From NCBI GenBank assembly GCA_947475445.1, contig CANJLC010000004.1, positions 82,757 to 146,756 on the forward strand: 64,000 nt of DNA, in the 5' to 3' direction. Positions 1 to 9,087 of the stretch are shown piece by piece. A program made the translations under genes and the position numbers. How positions within the stretch are numbered: position 1 is the stretch's first letter; every line of letters begins with the position of its first letter. Source of the DNA: Alphaproteobacteria bacterium. Lineage in GTDB: Bacteria; Pseudomonadota; Alphaproteobacteria; Micropepsales; Micropepsaceae. The notes below the pieces were generated by a model. It did not search any database and had not been told where the DNA came from. It worked only from the letters and a program-made list of their open reading frames with translations.

Positions 1-2
1 GA

Positions 3-653
<651 letters not shown>

Positions 654-659
654 TCGACC

Positions 660-1502
660 TCAAGCGGTCTGCATCTTGCGTGACATCGCCACCACGGGTT
701 CGCCGAAGCGGTAACTCGAAGCGGTGATGGAACCCATGAAGTCGCTCTGGTGATAGATCCGGGCGCCGGCATCGTTGCCCGCCGCGTCGACCGCGACCAT
801 CAGGGGGAGAAGATGATCTTCCTGGGGATGAGCGGCGCGGGCTGACGGCGCAGCAGACCAATGCAACAATTGCTGCCGGCGTTCATCGGGCGGCGCATGG
901 ACCAATATCTCGTTGAGCCATTGGTCGAACACCGCCGAAGCCTCGGCGCCGCCGCCGCTGCGCATTGTCCGCAGATTGTGGAAGCTGAACCCGCTGCCGA
1001 CGATCAAAACGCCCTCATCGCGCAGGGGTGCGAGCAATTCGCCCACCTTGATGTGTTCGGCGGGGTCGTAATCCGCCCTGAGTGAAAGTTGCAGCAGCGG
1101 CATCCCGGCATCCGGGTACATGGTTTGCATCAGGCTGAAGGTGCCATGGTCGCACCCCCGCTGCGGATCAAGTCCGCTGGCCACGCCGCCACGCTCGAGC
1201 ATGGCCCGGACCGTCTCTGCCAGTGCCGGGGCGCCGGGCGCGCCGTAGCGGATGTGATAGGTGTGTTCGGGAAAGCCGGAATAGTCGAACACCATGGGCG
1301 GATGGGCGGCTGACGACAGCAGGAAGCGGTCCGCCTCCCAATGACCGGAGATCATCAGCACCGCGCGCGGGGCCTGGCCGACCTCGCGCCGCACCTCGTG
1401 AAGCGAGGCCTCAAGCTGGTCATACATGGACCCGCGCTCGGCCTTCAGCCATGGCCAGGGTCCGCCTCCGTGGGAGAGGAAATAGGTCGGCAGCTTCGTC
1501 AT
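660..1502 (-). CDS. Class III extradiol dioxygenase-like protein (YgiD/4,5-DOPA dioxygenase family)
   Basis: A 280-residue cytosolic metalloenzyme of the LigB superfamily, close in length to E. coli YgiD. It opens with LSHGGGP (His11). It also shows GHWEA (His54), GCDHGTF (His119) and GSGFSFHN (His175); by analogy with YgiD, some of these histidines bind Zn or Fe at the active site. YgiD-type enzymes cleave catecholic substrates such as L-DOPA in vitro, and the physiological substrate in bacteria is usually not known. It is read from the minus strand and is convergent with the aldo/keto reductase. The start codon matches the conserved N-terminus TYFLSHGGGP. Confidence 0.88.
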   Translation of the reverse strand: MTKLPTYFLSHGGGPWPWLKAERGSMYDQLEASLHEVRREVGQAPRAVLMISGHWEADRFLLSSAAHPPMVFDYSGFPEHTYHIRYGAPGAPALAETVRAMLERGGVASGLDPQRGCDHGTFSLMQTMYPDAGMPLLQLSLRADYDPAEHIKVGELLAPLRDEGVLIVGSGFSFHNLRTMRSGGGAEASAVFDQWLNEILVHAPPDERRQQLLHWSAAPSARAAHPQEDHLLPLMVAVDAAGNDAGARIYHQSDFMGSITASSYRFGEPVVAMSRKMQTA

Positions 1503-1645
1503 CGCTATCCTTTGGAGCAGTTCAGGAGACGTGGGTTCCCTTGCGAAACCACACTAACAAAAAATGGCGCCTTGATTGGAAATTGGTGGGCGCTCCCACA
1601 GTGCCGCATTGGTGTGGGGCAAGCGATGACCGCAAAGGGTGATTC

Positions 1646-2002
1646 TCAGCGCTTCTTCGCTGTGTTGTCAGGTGCCGGGCTGGGCGCTTCATAACTCGGC
1701 AGGGGCTTGGAGTAGGGGAAGGCATTGGCCAAATATTGCGCGATCACCTCGGCTTCGGCCGGCGTCGCCAGGGCGCCATTGCGGATCATGCGATCGACCA
1801 GGGTCCGGAAGCCACGCAGATCGCCGCGCTTGTCGGCAGGGCGCTCGGGCGAGTGGCACTGCGAGCAGACCCGAACCTGGACTTCGCGGCCCTTGCCGGG
1901 CGGCAGCATGGAATAGTCGGGCGGCCCCGCCGCAATGGCAGGCGTGGCCACGCTGACGGCAGCGATGGCGAGAAGCCCTGGGACAAGTGCATCAACCCGC
2001 AC
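1646..2002 (-). CDS. Small periplasmic c-type cytochrome
   Basis: A 118-residue protein with an N-terminal Sec signal peptide (hydrophobic core around residues 6-20, probable cleavage after PAIAA) and one heme-c motif CSQCH at residues 46-50. Met72 in the DRMIRNG segment is a candidate sixth heme ligand. It ends in a Pro/Ala/Lys-rich tail. Such mini-cytochromes serve as periplasmic electron carriers, often for quinoprotein dehydrogenases. No dehydrogenase gene lies beside it; the PQQ dehydrogenase at 31.2 kb has its own cytochrome. The partner is therefore unknown. Confidence 0.8.
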   Translation of the reverse strand: MRVDALVPGLLAIAAVSVATPAIAAGPPDYSMLPPGKGREVQVRVCSQCHSPERPADKRGDLRGFRTLVDRMIRNGALATPAEAEVIAQYLANAFPYSKPLPSYEAPSPAPDNTAKKR

Positions 2003-2074
2003 AGTGAACTCCCTGAAACGCGCCCCTTTGGGCTTTTATAATGGCAGCAGACTGCATCCGGATTATGGTGAAAA

Positions 2075-2149
2075 TGGTGGGCGCGACAGGGATTGAACCT
2101 GTGACCCCTCCCGTGTGAAGGGAGTGCTCTCCCGCTGAGCTACGCGCCC
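2075..2149 (-). tRNA. tRNA-Val (anticodon CAC)
   Basis: Read on the minus strand, this folds as a standard cloverleaf. The 7-bp acceptor stem pairs GGGCGCG with CGCGCCC, a D arm contains AGCTC...GAGC, and a 5-bp anticodon stem CTCCC/GGGAG encloses the loop TTCACAC, giving anticodon CAC. The T arm carries GGTTCAATCC. The 3' ACCA end is encoded in the DNA. The anticodon reads the valine codon GUG, which is frequent in this high-GC genome. Confidence 0.95.
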
Positions 2150-2240
2150 GCCCGGACCGGCGTTTCCAAAGGAAAATGCCGCGGCGGAGGAGGGTCTTAG
2201 GGGGCGAGGCCCCGGCCCGTCAAGCCGCCCCGTAAGTCCT

Positions 2241-3840
2241 TCAGGCGGCAAGCGGCAAGTCTATCCAAAACCTGGTCTGGCGCCCCGGAATGCTCTCAAA
2301 ATCTATGCGCCCACCCTGCTTTTCCATCAGCATCTTGGCGATGGAAAGGCCCAGGCCCGCGCCCGGCACATTGCGCCCCGCATTGTCCAGCCGGCCAAAG
2401 GGACGGAACAGGGCCTCGCGTTCATTCTCCCCGATGCCCGGCCCGGCATTGGCGACTTCGATGCGGCCAAAGCCGTCTGTCCTGGCCGTGGCGCGCACAT
2501 GGATAGGCGAGAAATTGCGCCATATTTATAAGCGTTGGCGATCAGATTGTTGATGATCTGCGCCAGGCGCAGCGGATCGGCGCTCACCGCCAGGCTTTCC
2601 TCCATCTCGTCCAGCAGCACGGGCTTTCCGCCCAGCTGGCTTTCCAGCTTGAGGGCGCTGATGCAGGTCTTGAGCGTGGCCTGAACCGGCACGCGCTCCG
2701 ACAGAACGGACAGCGCGCCAGCTTCGGCGCGCGACAGGTCCAGCAAATCGTCATGCAGCCGCTGCAGCAATTCGCCGTTATGGCCGATCACATGGGCGAA
2801 TTCATGCGCCCGCTCCAGCGGCAGGGTGCCGGATTCCAGCATGCCGGAAAAACCGATAATGGCGGAAAGCGGGCTCCTCACTTCGTGGCTGACATGCGAC
2901 AGCAACTGGCTCTTGAAGCGCGAGGCGCGCACCGCCTGCCGCCGCCGTCGCTCGATCACGGCCATGTGCAGGTCGCGCTGGTTGAGAACCATGGCCACGC
3001 GCACGCAGACGATGCTGGTGATGGCCAGGAAAAGCTGCAGCAATTCCACCCGCGCCATGTGGCTGGCCGTCATGAAAGGATTGGGCGAGCCCAGCGCGAT
3101 GGCCGTGATGACGATCAGCGCCACGCCAGCGCCCATCAGGCGAAACCGCGCCGTTGCCATGATGGCGGCAGCCAGGATCAGGAATTGCAGCGGATAGGCG
3201 GACAGCCGGAAGCCCAGCACGGTGGCCGCCCCCCCAGCAGCGAAAACACCACCAGGGCCTCGAAGAAACGGTCCTCCAGTTTCAGTTTGGCGAACTGGCG
3301 CAGCGACACGGTCATGCCGAAGGGGAACAGGATGCACACGCCCAGCAGATTGGCGACGAACCATTTCACGCCCGGCACCAGCGCGTGGCCGTCATAAGCC
3401 CACATCAGCGCACCGGCCAGCAATCCGCCGATCATGGCCGGGCCGATCACGGCTGCCAGCACGAAGCGTGCGACGGATTTGGCGGTGTTAAAGCGCGGCA
3501 GGGCAAGTCTGCGCATGGCGACCAGGCCCGTCATCACGTCCAGGGGATTGATCAGGCTGTACCCCAGATTGAGCGGCAAAGGCGATCCGGCTGCCCCGTT
3601 CACAAGCAGGCCCGACAGGACGATGGCGCCCAGCATGACGATGTCGTCGCGGCGTGAACGCGACAGGCGCAGCATGATGCAAAGCCCGAAGGCGGTGGCC
3701 GGCCAGACCGGCGAAGGGCTTTCCCCGTTGCTGTTGGCGATCAGGATGCCGCCATAGCCCAGGATGAAAAACCCGATGAAAGCGATGGCCGCCAGTGTGG
3801 CAAGTCGCGCCGCACCCTTGGGCGCGATGTATGACGTCAT
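2241..3840 (-). pseudogene. MASE1-domain sensor histidine kinase, disrupted by two frameshifts
   Basis: Three minus-strand frames together make one hybrid sensor kinase. The first (3840 down to about 3230) is an N-terminal MASE1-like membrane sensor with several hydrophobic helices and the PVWPATAFG motif. The second (about 3230 to 2510) holds the last helices and the HisKA box SHVSHEVRSPLSAIIGFS. The third (about 2510 to 2241) carries the HATPase G boxes GPGIGE and GAGLGLSIAKML. The first break sits in a run of seven G (plus-strand C run near 3230); one extra G restores the frame. The second sits near 2515, where one extra A gives a natural NAYKYGANFSPIHV sequence. Each is a one-base loss, so a true pseudogene, sequencing error or slippage are all possible. 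It is divergent from the receiver gene at 3998, its likely former partner. Confidence 0.8.
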
Positions 3841-3997
3841 GGAAACCTGCCGGGGTGACGAATCGCAAACATTTTAGGGCCGAATCAGCCCTGTCCGGCA
3901 AGGGCTTGGCAGCTTTTTTTGACATTTTATCGGTCGTTTTGGGGGTAATTGTTAAGCTCTGCCGCGGCAGTCTGCGCCCCTCATTCGGGGAGCCTTT

Positions 3998-4426
3998 ATG
4001 AAACGCCGCATTGTCATTGCCGACGACGATCCTTTGATTATCAGCCTGATCCGCCTGCGCCTGGAAATGGAAGATTTCGAAGTGTTTCCCGCCCGCAATG
4101 GCGAGGAAGCCCTCAGCCTGATCCGCGGCAAGAAGCCGGTGGCCGCCATCCTGGATTTCCAGATGCCCCGCAAGAGCGGCATGGATGTCCTGGGCGCGGT
4201 CAAGGCCGATCCCGACACCAACAAGATGCCGGTGATGATGCTGACCGGCGAACGCGACAACGACCTGGTGATGCGGGCGATGGGCGCGGGCGCGGGCGAT
4301 TTCATCCTCAAGCCCTTCCAGCCCGACCGCCTGCTCGAAAGGCTCAACCGCATGGTGCAGACCAGCGTGCGCATGGCCACAGCCGCCATGCCGCGCCACA
4401 AGTCCGCACCGGTATGGGAATTGTGA
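3998..4426 (+). CDS. Single-domain response regulator (CheY-like receiver)
   Basis: A 142-residue protein made of one receiver domain without an output domain. The acidic pocket is Asp10/Asp11, the phosphoacceptor is Asp53 (in AAILDFQMP), Thr83 lies in MLTGE and Lys105 in LKPF, so all catalytic positions are present. A short tail of about 20 residues follows. It would act by protein contact or as a phosphorelay step. It is divergent from the broken MASE1 kinase with about 157 bp between them. A TTGACA-like -35 box is visible at 3919-3924 but no convincing -10. If the kinase is really dead, this regulator depends on another phosphodonor. Confidence 0.9.
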   Translation: MKRRIVIADDDPLIISLIRLRLEMEDFEVFPARNGEEALSLIRGKKPVAAILDFQMPRKSGMDVLGAVKADPDTNKMPVMMLTGERDNDLVMRAMGAGAGDFILKPFQPDRLLERLNRMVQTSVRMATAAMPRHKSAPVWEL

Positions 4427-4430
4427 CGCG

Positions 4431-5096
4431 CTAAAGCGCCAGCTTTTCCAGGGCCTGCGGCAAGTGCGTGAAATCGTCCAGCACCAGGTCGCCGCCCAGC
4501 TTCGCTGCGGGCACTGCCGTATAGCCATAGGACATCAGGATGCACGGCGCATTCGCCGCGCGCGCGGTGGAAAGATCGGTGATGGAATCCCCGATCATCA
4601 CCGCCTTGCCGCCGCCGCAGTCCAGCACGATGTCATGGAAAATCTGCGGATCCGGCTTGGTGTAGCTCTTGCGTCCCGCGCCATAGACGGCCTGGAAGTA
4701 ATCCATCATGCCCAGCTTCTCCAACAGCGGCCGCGCCAGTTCCGCCGGCTTGTTGGTGAGCACGCCCATGCGCCAGCCCGCTGCCTTGAGGGTGTCCAGC
4801 GTCGCTTCCACCCCGGCAAAGGGCTGGCTGAAATCGGCGATATGGTCCCGGTAATGGGCGATGAAAATATCAATCAGCCCGGGCAGGGCCGTTTGGGTCA
4901 CGCCGGGCCCGGTGGCCGCCATGGCCTGCTCGATCAGGGCGCGGGCCCCGAACCCCACCATGTGCCGCAGGGATTCCGGGTCGATGCGGCTGCGCCCCGC
5001 CCAATCCAGCACGGCATTGGTGGCGCCCAGAAGGTCCGGCGCGGTGTCCACCAGCGTGCCGTCCAGGTCGAAAATCAGGGCAGGTCCGGCATGCAT
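4431..5096 (-). CDS. gph: Phosphoglycolate phosphatase (HAD family)
   Basis: A 221-residue HAD hydrolase, the normal length for Gph. Motif I is FDLDGTLVDTAPD near residue 10 with the nucleophile and general-acid aspartates. Motif II is the LTNKPAE segment, and motif IV is MIGDSITDL. The cap domain of the Gph subfamily lies between motifs I and II. It dephosphorylates 2-phosphoglycolate, made mainly during repair of DNA ends. It ends five bases from the receiver gene (convergent) and is divergent from glmU. Other HAD phosphatases have similar motifs, but length and motif spacing favour Gph. Confidence 0.85.
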   Translation of the reverse strand: MHAGPALIFDLDGTLVDTAPDLLGATNAVLDWAGRSRIDPESLRHMVGFGARALIEQAMAATGPGVTQTALPGLIDIFIAHYRDHIADFSQPFAGVEATLDTLKAAGWRMGVLTNKPAELARPLLEKLGMMDYFQAVYGAGRKSYTKPDPQIFHDIVLDCGGGKAVMIGDSITDLSTARAANAPCILMSYGYTAVPAAKLGGDLVLDDFTHLPQALEKLAL

Positions 5097-5183
5097 GAAT
5101 TAAGGAATCCCGGCTAGAATCAGAGCAATATACAGTCGCAAATCGTCACTTCACCTTTTACCTGTTGGGACCTACCGAAAGCC

Positions 5184-6515
5184 ATGTCGAAGGCGGGAAT
5201 TATATTGGCGGCGGGCCAGGGCACGCGGATGAAATCCGCGCTGCCCAAGGTGCTGCACCAGATCGCGGGCCTGCCGCTCCTGGGCCATGTCGTGGCGGCG
5301 ATGCGAGGCGCCGGCGTGGACCGCATCGTGGTGGTGACCTCGCCCTCGGGCGATGCGGTGCGCGCCTATGCTGCAAGCCTTGCCTGCGAAAGCGTCGTGC
5401 AGGACCAGCAGCTTGGCACCGGCCATGCCGCGCGCGCTGCCGAAGCCTTGCTCAGGGATTTCGACGGCACGCTGGTGATCGCCAATGGCGACATGCCGCT
5501 CGTGCTGGCTGATACCATCAATGAATGCCTCAAGGCGCAGGCCCGCACCGGCCTGGCCATGCTGGCCTTCCAGGCCTCCGACCCGGCCCAATATGGCCGC
5601 GTGCTGCTGACGCCCGACGGCTTCCTCAACCGCATTGTCGAATACAAGGACGCCAGCGAGCCGGAACGCGGCATCACTTTGTGCAATGGCGGCTGCTATG
5701 CCGCCGATGCCCGGAAATTCTTCCGCTGGGCCGCGGCGCTGAAAAACCAGAATGCCCAGCAGGAATTCTACCTCACCGATGTGCCCTCCATCGCCCGCAC
5801 GGACGGCGTCAACTGCGCCATCGCCGTGGCCGATGAAACCTCGGTGCTGGGCGTCAACAGCCGCAGCGAACTGGCCGAAGCGGAAGAAAAATTCCAGCAG
5901 CGCATGCGCGCCCGGCTTCTTGCGGATGGCGTTGGCATGACGGCGCCGGCAACGGTCTATTTTGCGTATGACACAATGGTGGACGCAGACGCGTATATCG
6001 AACCCTTTGTGGTGTTCGGCCCCGGCGTCACCATCCGCACCGGCGCGCGGATCCGCAGCCACTCTCACATCGAAGGCGCGGAAGTTTCGACCGGCGCCAT
6101 CATCGGGCCTTTTGCGCGCCTGCGTCCCGGCGCGAAAATCGGCGAGGGCGCCCATATCGGCAATTTCGTGGAAGTAAAGAATGCCGTGATCGGGCCGGGC
6201 GCCAAGGCCAACCATCTCACCTACCTGGGGGATGCGGTGGTGGGTGCAGGTGCCAACATTGGCGCCGGCACCATCACCTGCAACTATGACGGCTTCACCA
6301 AGGCATTGACCGAAATCGGCGCAGGGGCTTTCATCGGCTCCGACACGTCGCTGGTGGCCCCGGTCAAGGTTGGCGCAGGCGCCATCACGGCGGCGGGCTC
6401 GGTGATCACCAGGGATGTTGCGCCCGATGCGCTGGCCATCGCGCGCGGTGTGCTGACGGAAAAACCGGGCTGGGCGAAAGCTTTTCGCGAGAAGAAGCAG
6501 AAAGAAAAGAAATAA
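5184..6515 (+). CDS. glmU: Bifunctional N-acetylglucosamine-1-phosphate uridyltransferase / glucosamine-1-phosphate acetyltransferase
   Basis: This 443-residue cytosolic enzyme makes UDP-GlcNAc in two steps, acetylating GlcN-1-P and then transferring UMP. The N-terminal pyrophosphorylase domain shows LAAGQGTRMKS (residues about 8-18), DQQLGTGHA and NGDMPL. From about residue 250 a left-handed beta-helix of hexapeptide repeats follows, with GPFARLRPG, NFVEVKN and NIGAGTITCNYDG, which mark the acetyltransferase active site. It ends in a Lys-rich tail. Its stop codon shares one base with the glmS start (TAATG), so the two are translationally coupled and supply cell-wall and LPS precursors together. 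Confidence 0.97.
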   Translation: MSKAGIILAAGQGTRMKSALPKVLHQIAGLPLLGHVVAAMRGAGVDRIVVVTSPSGDAVRAYAASLACESVVQDQQLGTGHAARAAEALLRDFDGTLVIANGDMPLVLADTINECLKAQARTGLAMLAFQASDPAQYGRVLLTPDGFLNRIVEYKDASEPERGITLCNGGCYAADARKFFRWAAALKNQNAQQEFYLTDVPSIARTDGVNCAIAVADETSVLGVNSRSELAEAEEKFQQRMRARLLADGVGMTAPATVYFAYDTMVDADAYIEPFVVFGPGVTIRTGARIRSHSHIEGAEVSTGAIIGPFARLRPGAKIGEGAHIGNFVEVKNAVIGPGAKANHLTYLGDAVVGAGANIGAGTITCNYDGFTKALTEIGAGAFIGSDTSLVAPVKVGAGAITAAGSVITRDVAPDALAIARGVLTEKPGWAKAFREKKQKEKK

Positions 6516-8341
6516 TGTGCGGCATTGTCGGCATCGCTGGCACCAAGGACGTGGCGCCGGTCATCCTGGAAGCGCTGCGCCGCCTGGAATATCGCGGCTA
6601 TGATTCCGCCGGCATCGCCACCCTGGTGGGCGGTGCCATCGAACGCCGCCGTTCGCCGGGCAAATTGTCCAGGCTGGATGCGGTGCTGCAGAAACAGCCT
6701 TTGTCCGGCCATACCGGCATCGGCCACACGCGCTGGGCCACCCATGGCGCGCCCAGCGAAGCCAATGCCCATCCCCATGCCACGGCGCGCGTCGCCATTG
6801 TCCATAACGGCATCATCGAGAATTTCCGCGAGCTGCGCGACGAACTGACGGCCAAAGGCCACAAGTTTGAATCCCAGACTGACAGCGAAGTGGCCGCCCA
6901 CCTCATCACCGACAATCTGGACAAGGGCATGACGCCTGAGGCCGCCGCCAAGGCGGCCGTGGCGCGGCTGACGGGCGCCTATTCCATCGCCATGATCTTC
7001 AAGGACCATGAGGGCCTTCTGATCGGCGCGCGCAAGGGCGCGCCGCTGGCGGTGGGTTATGCCGCGAGTGAAGCCTATCTGGGCTCGGACGCCTTCGCGC
7101 TGGCGCCCTTCACCAACAAGGTCGCCTACCTGGAAGACGGCGATGTGGTGGTGATCGACAAGGCGCAGGTCTCGATCTTCGACGAAAAGGACCGCCCCGC
7201 CAACCGCGAGGTCAAGACCACCGCTGCCAGCGCCGCGCTGGTGGACAAGGCGGGCCACAGCCATTTCATGGCCAAAGAGATTCATGAGCAGCCCGAAGTG
7301 GTGGGCCATACGCTGGCGCATTATCTCGATCCCGCCGGCCCGGTGGTGCGCCGCCAGGACAATGGCCTGTTCGAGGTCCTGAAGAAGACGCCGCGCCTGA
7401 CCATCTCGGCCTGCGGCACTGCCTATTACGCCGGCATGGTCGGAAAATACTGGTTCGAGAAACTGGGCCGCATGTCCATGCAGGTGGATGTCGCCTCGGA
7501 GCTGCGCTATCGCGATATGGTTTACCCGGAAGACGGCGCGGCGTTGTTCGTTTCCCAGTCCGGGGAGACTGCCGACACGCTGGCGGCGCTGCGCGAAGCC
7601 AAGAAGCAGGGCCAGACCACCATCGCCGTGGTCAATGTGGCGGAAAGCTCCATCGCCCGCGAAGCCGATATCGTGCTGCCCACCTATGCCGGACCCGAGA
7701 TCGGCGTCGCCTCAACCAAGGCCTTTACCTGCCAGCTTTCGGCGCTGGCCTGTTTTGGCATTGCGGCCGGCGTGGCGCGCGGCCATCTCGATGCGGCCGC
7801 CGAAAAACGGCTCTGCGCCGCGCTGCTGGAAACGCCGCGCCACATGGCTGAATTCCTCAAGCAGGAAGAAAAAGTCAAATTGCTGGGCGAGGAAATCGCC
7901 AAGGCCCGCGACGTACTCTACATGGGCCGTGGCCCCAGTTTCCCGCTGGCGCTGGAAGGCGCGCTGAAGCTGAAGGAAATTTCCTACATCCATGCCGAAG
8001 GCTATGCCGCCGGTGAAATGAAACATGGCCCCATCGCCCTGATTGACGAGGATGTGCCCATCATCGTCATCGCGCCCCATGACGAGCTGTACGAAAAGAC
8101 CATTTCCAACATGCAGGAAGTGATGGCGCGCGGCGGCAAGGTGCTTCTGATATCCGACGCCCGCGGCGTGGCCGAAGCCGGCCCGGTCTGGGCCTCGATC
8201 ACGGTGCCCGACACCGATCCCTTCATCACCCCGCTGCTCTATGCCCTGCCGGTGCAGCTGCTGGCTTATTACGCCGCGCTGGCCAAAGGCACCGACGTGG
8301 ACCAGCCGCGCAACCTGGCCAAATCTGTGACTGTGGAATAG
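6515..8341 (+). CDS. glmS: Glutamine-fructose-6-phosphate aminotransferase (isomerising)
   Basis: A 608-residue enzyme converting fructose-6-phosphate and glutamine into glucosamine-6-phosphate, the first step of hexosamine synthesis. Cys2 (after Met removal, MCGIVG) is the glutaminase nucleophile, and RRLEYRGYDSAG and HTRWATHG complete the N-terminal Ntn domain. Two SIS sugar-isomerase domains follow, with SQSGETADT near residue 345 and the second around YMGRGPSFPLALEGALKLKE. The C-terminus PRNLAKSVTVE is the family hallmark. It directly follows glmU, so the locus encodes both enzymes flanking GlmM. Confidence 0.97.
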   Translation: MCGIVGIAGTKDVAPVILEALRRLEYRGYDSAGIATLVGGAIERRRSPGKLSRLDAVLQKQPLSGHTGIGHTRWATHGAPSEANAHPHATARVAIVHNGIIENFRELRDELTAKGHKFESQTDSEVAAHLITDNLDKGMTPEAAAKAAVARLTGAYSIAMIFKDHEGLLIGARKGAPLAVGYAASEAYLGSDAFALAPFTNKVAYLEDGDVVVIDKAQVSIFDEKDRPANREVKTTAASAALVDKAGHSHFMAKEIHEQPEVVGHTLAHYLDPAGPVVRRQDNGLFEVLKKTPRLTISACGTAYYAGMVGKYWFEKLGRMSMQVDVASELRYRDMVYPEDGAALFVSQSGETADTLAALREAKKQGQTTIAVVNVAESSIAREADIVLPTYAGPEIGVASTKAFTCQLSALACFGIAAGVARGHLDAAAEKRLCAALLETPRHMAEFLKQEEKVKLLGEEIAKARDVLYMGRGPSFPLALEGALKLKEISYIHAEGYAAGEMKHGPIALIDEDVPIIVIAPHDELYEKTISNMQEVMARGGKVLLISDARGVAEAGPVWASITVPDTDPFITPLLYALPVQLLAYYAALAKGTDVDQPRNLAKSVTVE

Positions 8342-8388
8342 CGCGGCGCGCGCTTGGCCTTGTCGCGCGCTAACAGTATGGTCCGCCC

Positions 8389-9087
8389 ATGACCGATCAA
8401 AACGCCCTCAAACGCGCCGTCTGCGCCAAGGCCCTGGAATACGTCAAGGACGGCATGAAGCTGGGCCTTGGTTCGGGCACGACCGCCGAAATTTTTGTCG
8501 AGATGCTGGCGCCGCGGGTACGGGCCGGTGAAAAACTGCTTTGCGTGCCGACATCGGAACGCACCGCCGCCCATGCCCGCAAGCTGGGCATGACGCTGTC
8601 CACCCTGGACGAACAGGCGCCGCTCGACCTCACCATTGACGGCGCCGATGAGGCTGACCGCAATCTCGATCTCATCAAGGGCGGCGGCGGCATGCTGCTG
8701 CGCGAAAAGATCGTGGCGGCGTCCTCCAGGAAAATGCTGGTGATCGCCGATGAATCCAAGCTGGTGCCGCGGCTGGGCAAATATCCGCTGCCGGTGGAAG
8801 TGATCGAGTTCGGCCACAAATCCACCGCCACCCGCCTTGCCGCCGCTTTCGTCGCCCTGGGATACGCGAGCGTGCCCATGACGCTGCGCCAGAGGGATGG
8901 CGCGACCTTCAAGACTGACAGCAACAACGTGATCTACGACTGCGCCTTTGGCGCCATCCAGAACGCGCCCAAGCTGGCCACCGCCATCCTGGCTGTACCG
9001 GGCGTGGTGGAACATGGACTCTTCATCGGCATCGCCACCACGCTGTTGATCGCGGGTCCGGGCGAAGTGGAAGTCATCGAAAAGTGA
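8389..9087 (+). CDS. rpiA: Ribose-5-phosphate isomerase A
   Basis: A 232-residue RpiA that interconverts ribose-5-phosphate and ribulose-5-phosphate in the pentose phosphate pathway. The substrate-binding loops are visible: GLGSGTTAE near residue 25, the acidic active-site motif DGADEAD near residue 84, and KGGGGMLLREKI just after it. It lies 47 bases after glmS. Its TGA stop overlaps the GTG start of gor by four bases, so the two are coupled. RpiA feeds NADPH-producing carbon flow, which suits a partner in glutathione reduction. Confidence 0.96.
   Translation: MTDQNALKRAVCAKALEYVKDGMKLGLGSGTTAEIFVEMLAPRVRAGEKLLCVPTSERTAAHARKLGMTLSTLDEQAPLDLTIDGADEADRNLDLIKGGGGMLLREKIVAASSRKMLVIADESKLVPRLGKYPLPVEVIEFGHKSTATRLAAAFVALGYASVPMTLRQRDGATFKTDSNNVIYDCAFGAIQNAPKLATAILAVPGVVEHGLFIGIATTLLIAGPGEVEVIEK

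Noticed and set aside
8269..9015. A minus-strand frame opposite the end of glmS and rpiA with a familiar-looking TVTDLARLRG end
   Set aside because: That motif is simply the reverse complement of the conserved GlmS C-terminus, so it recurs in annotations by artefact.
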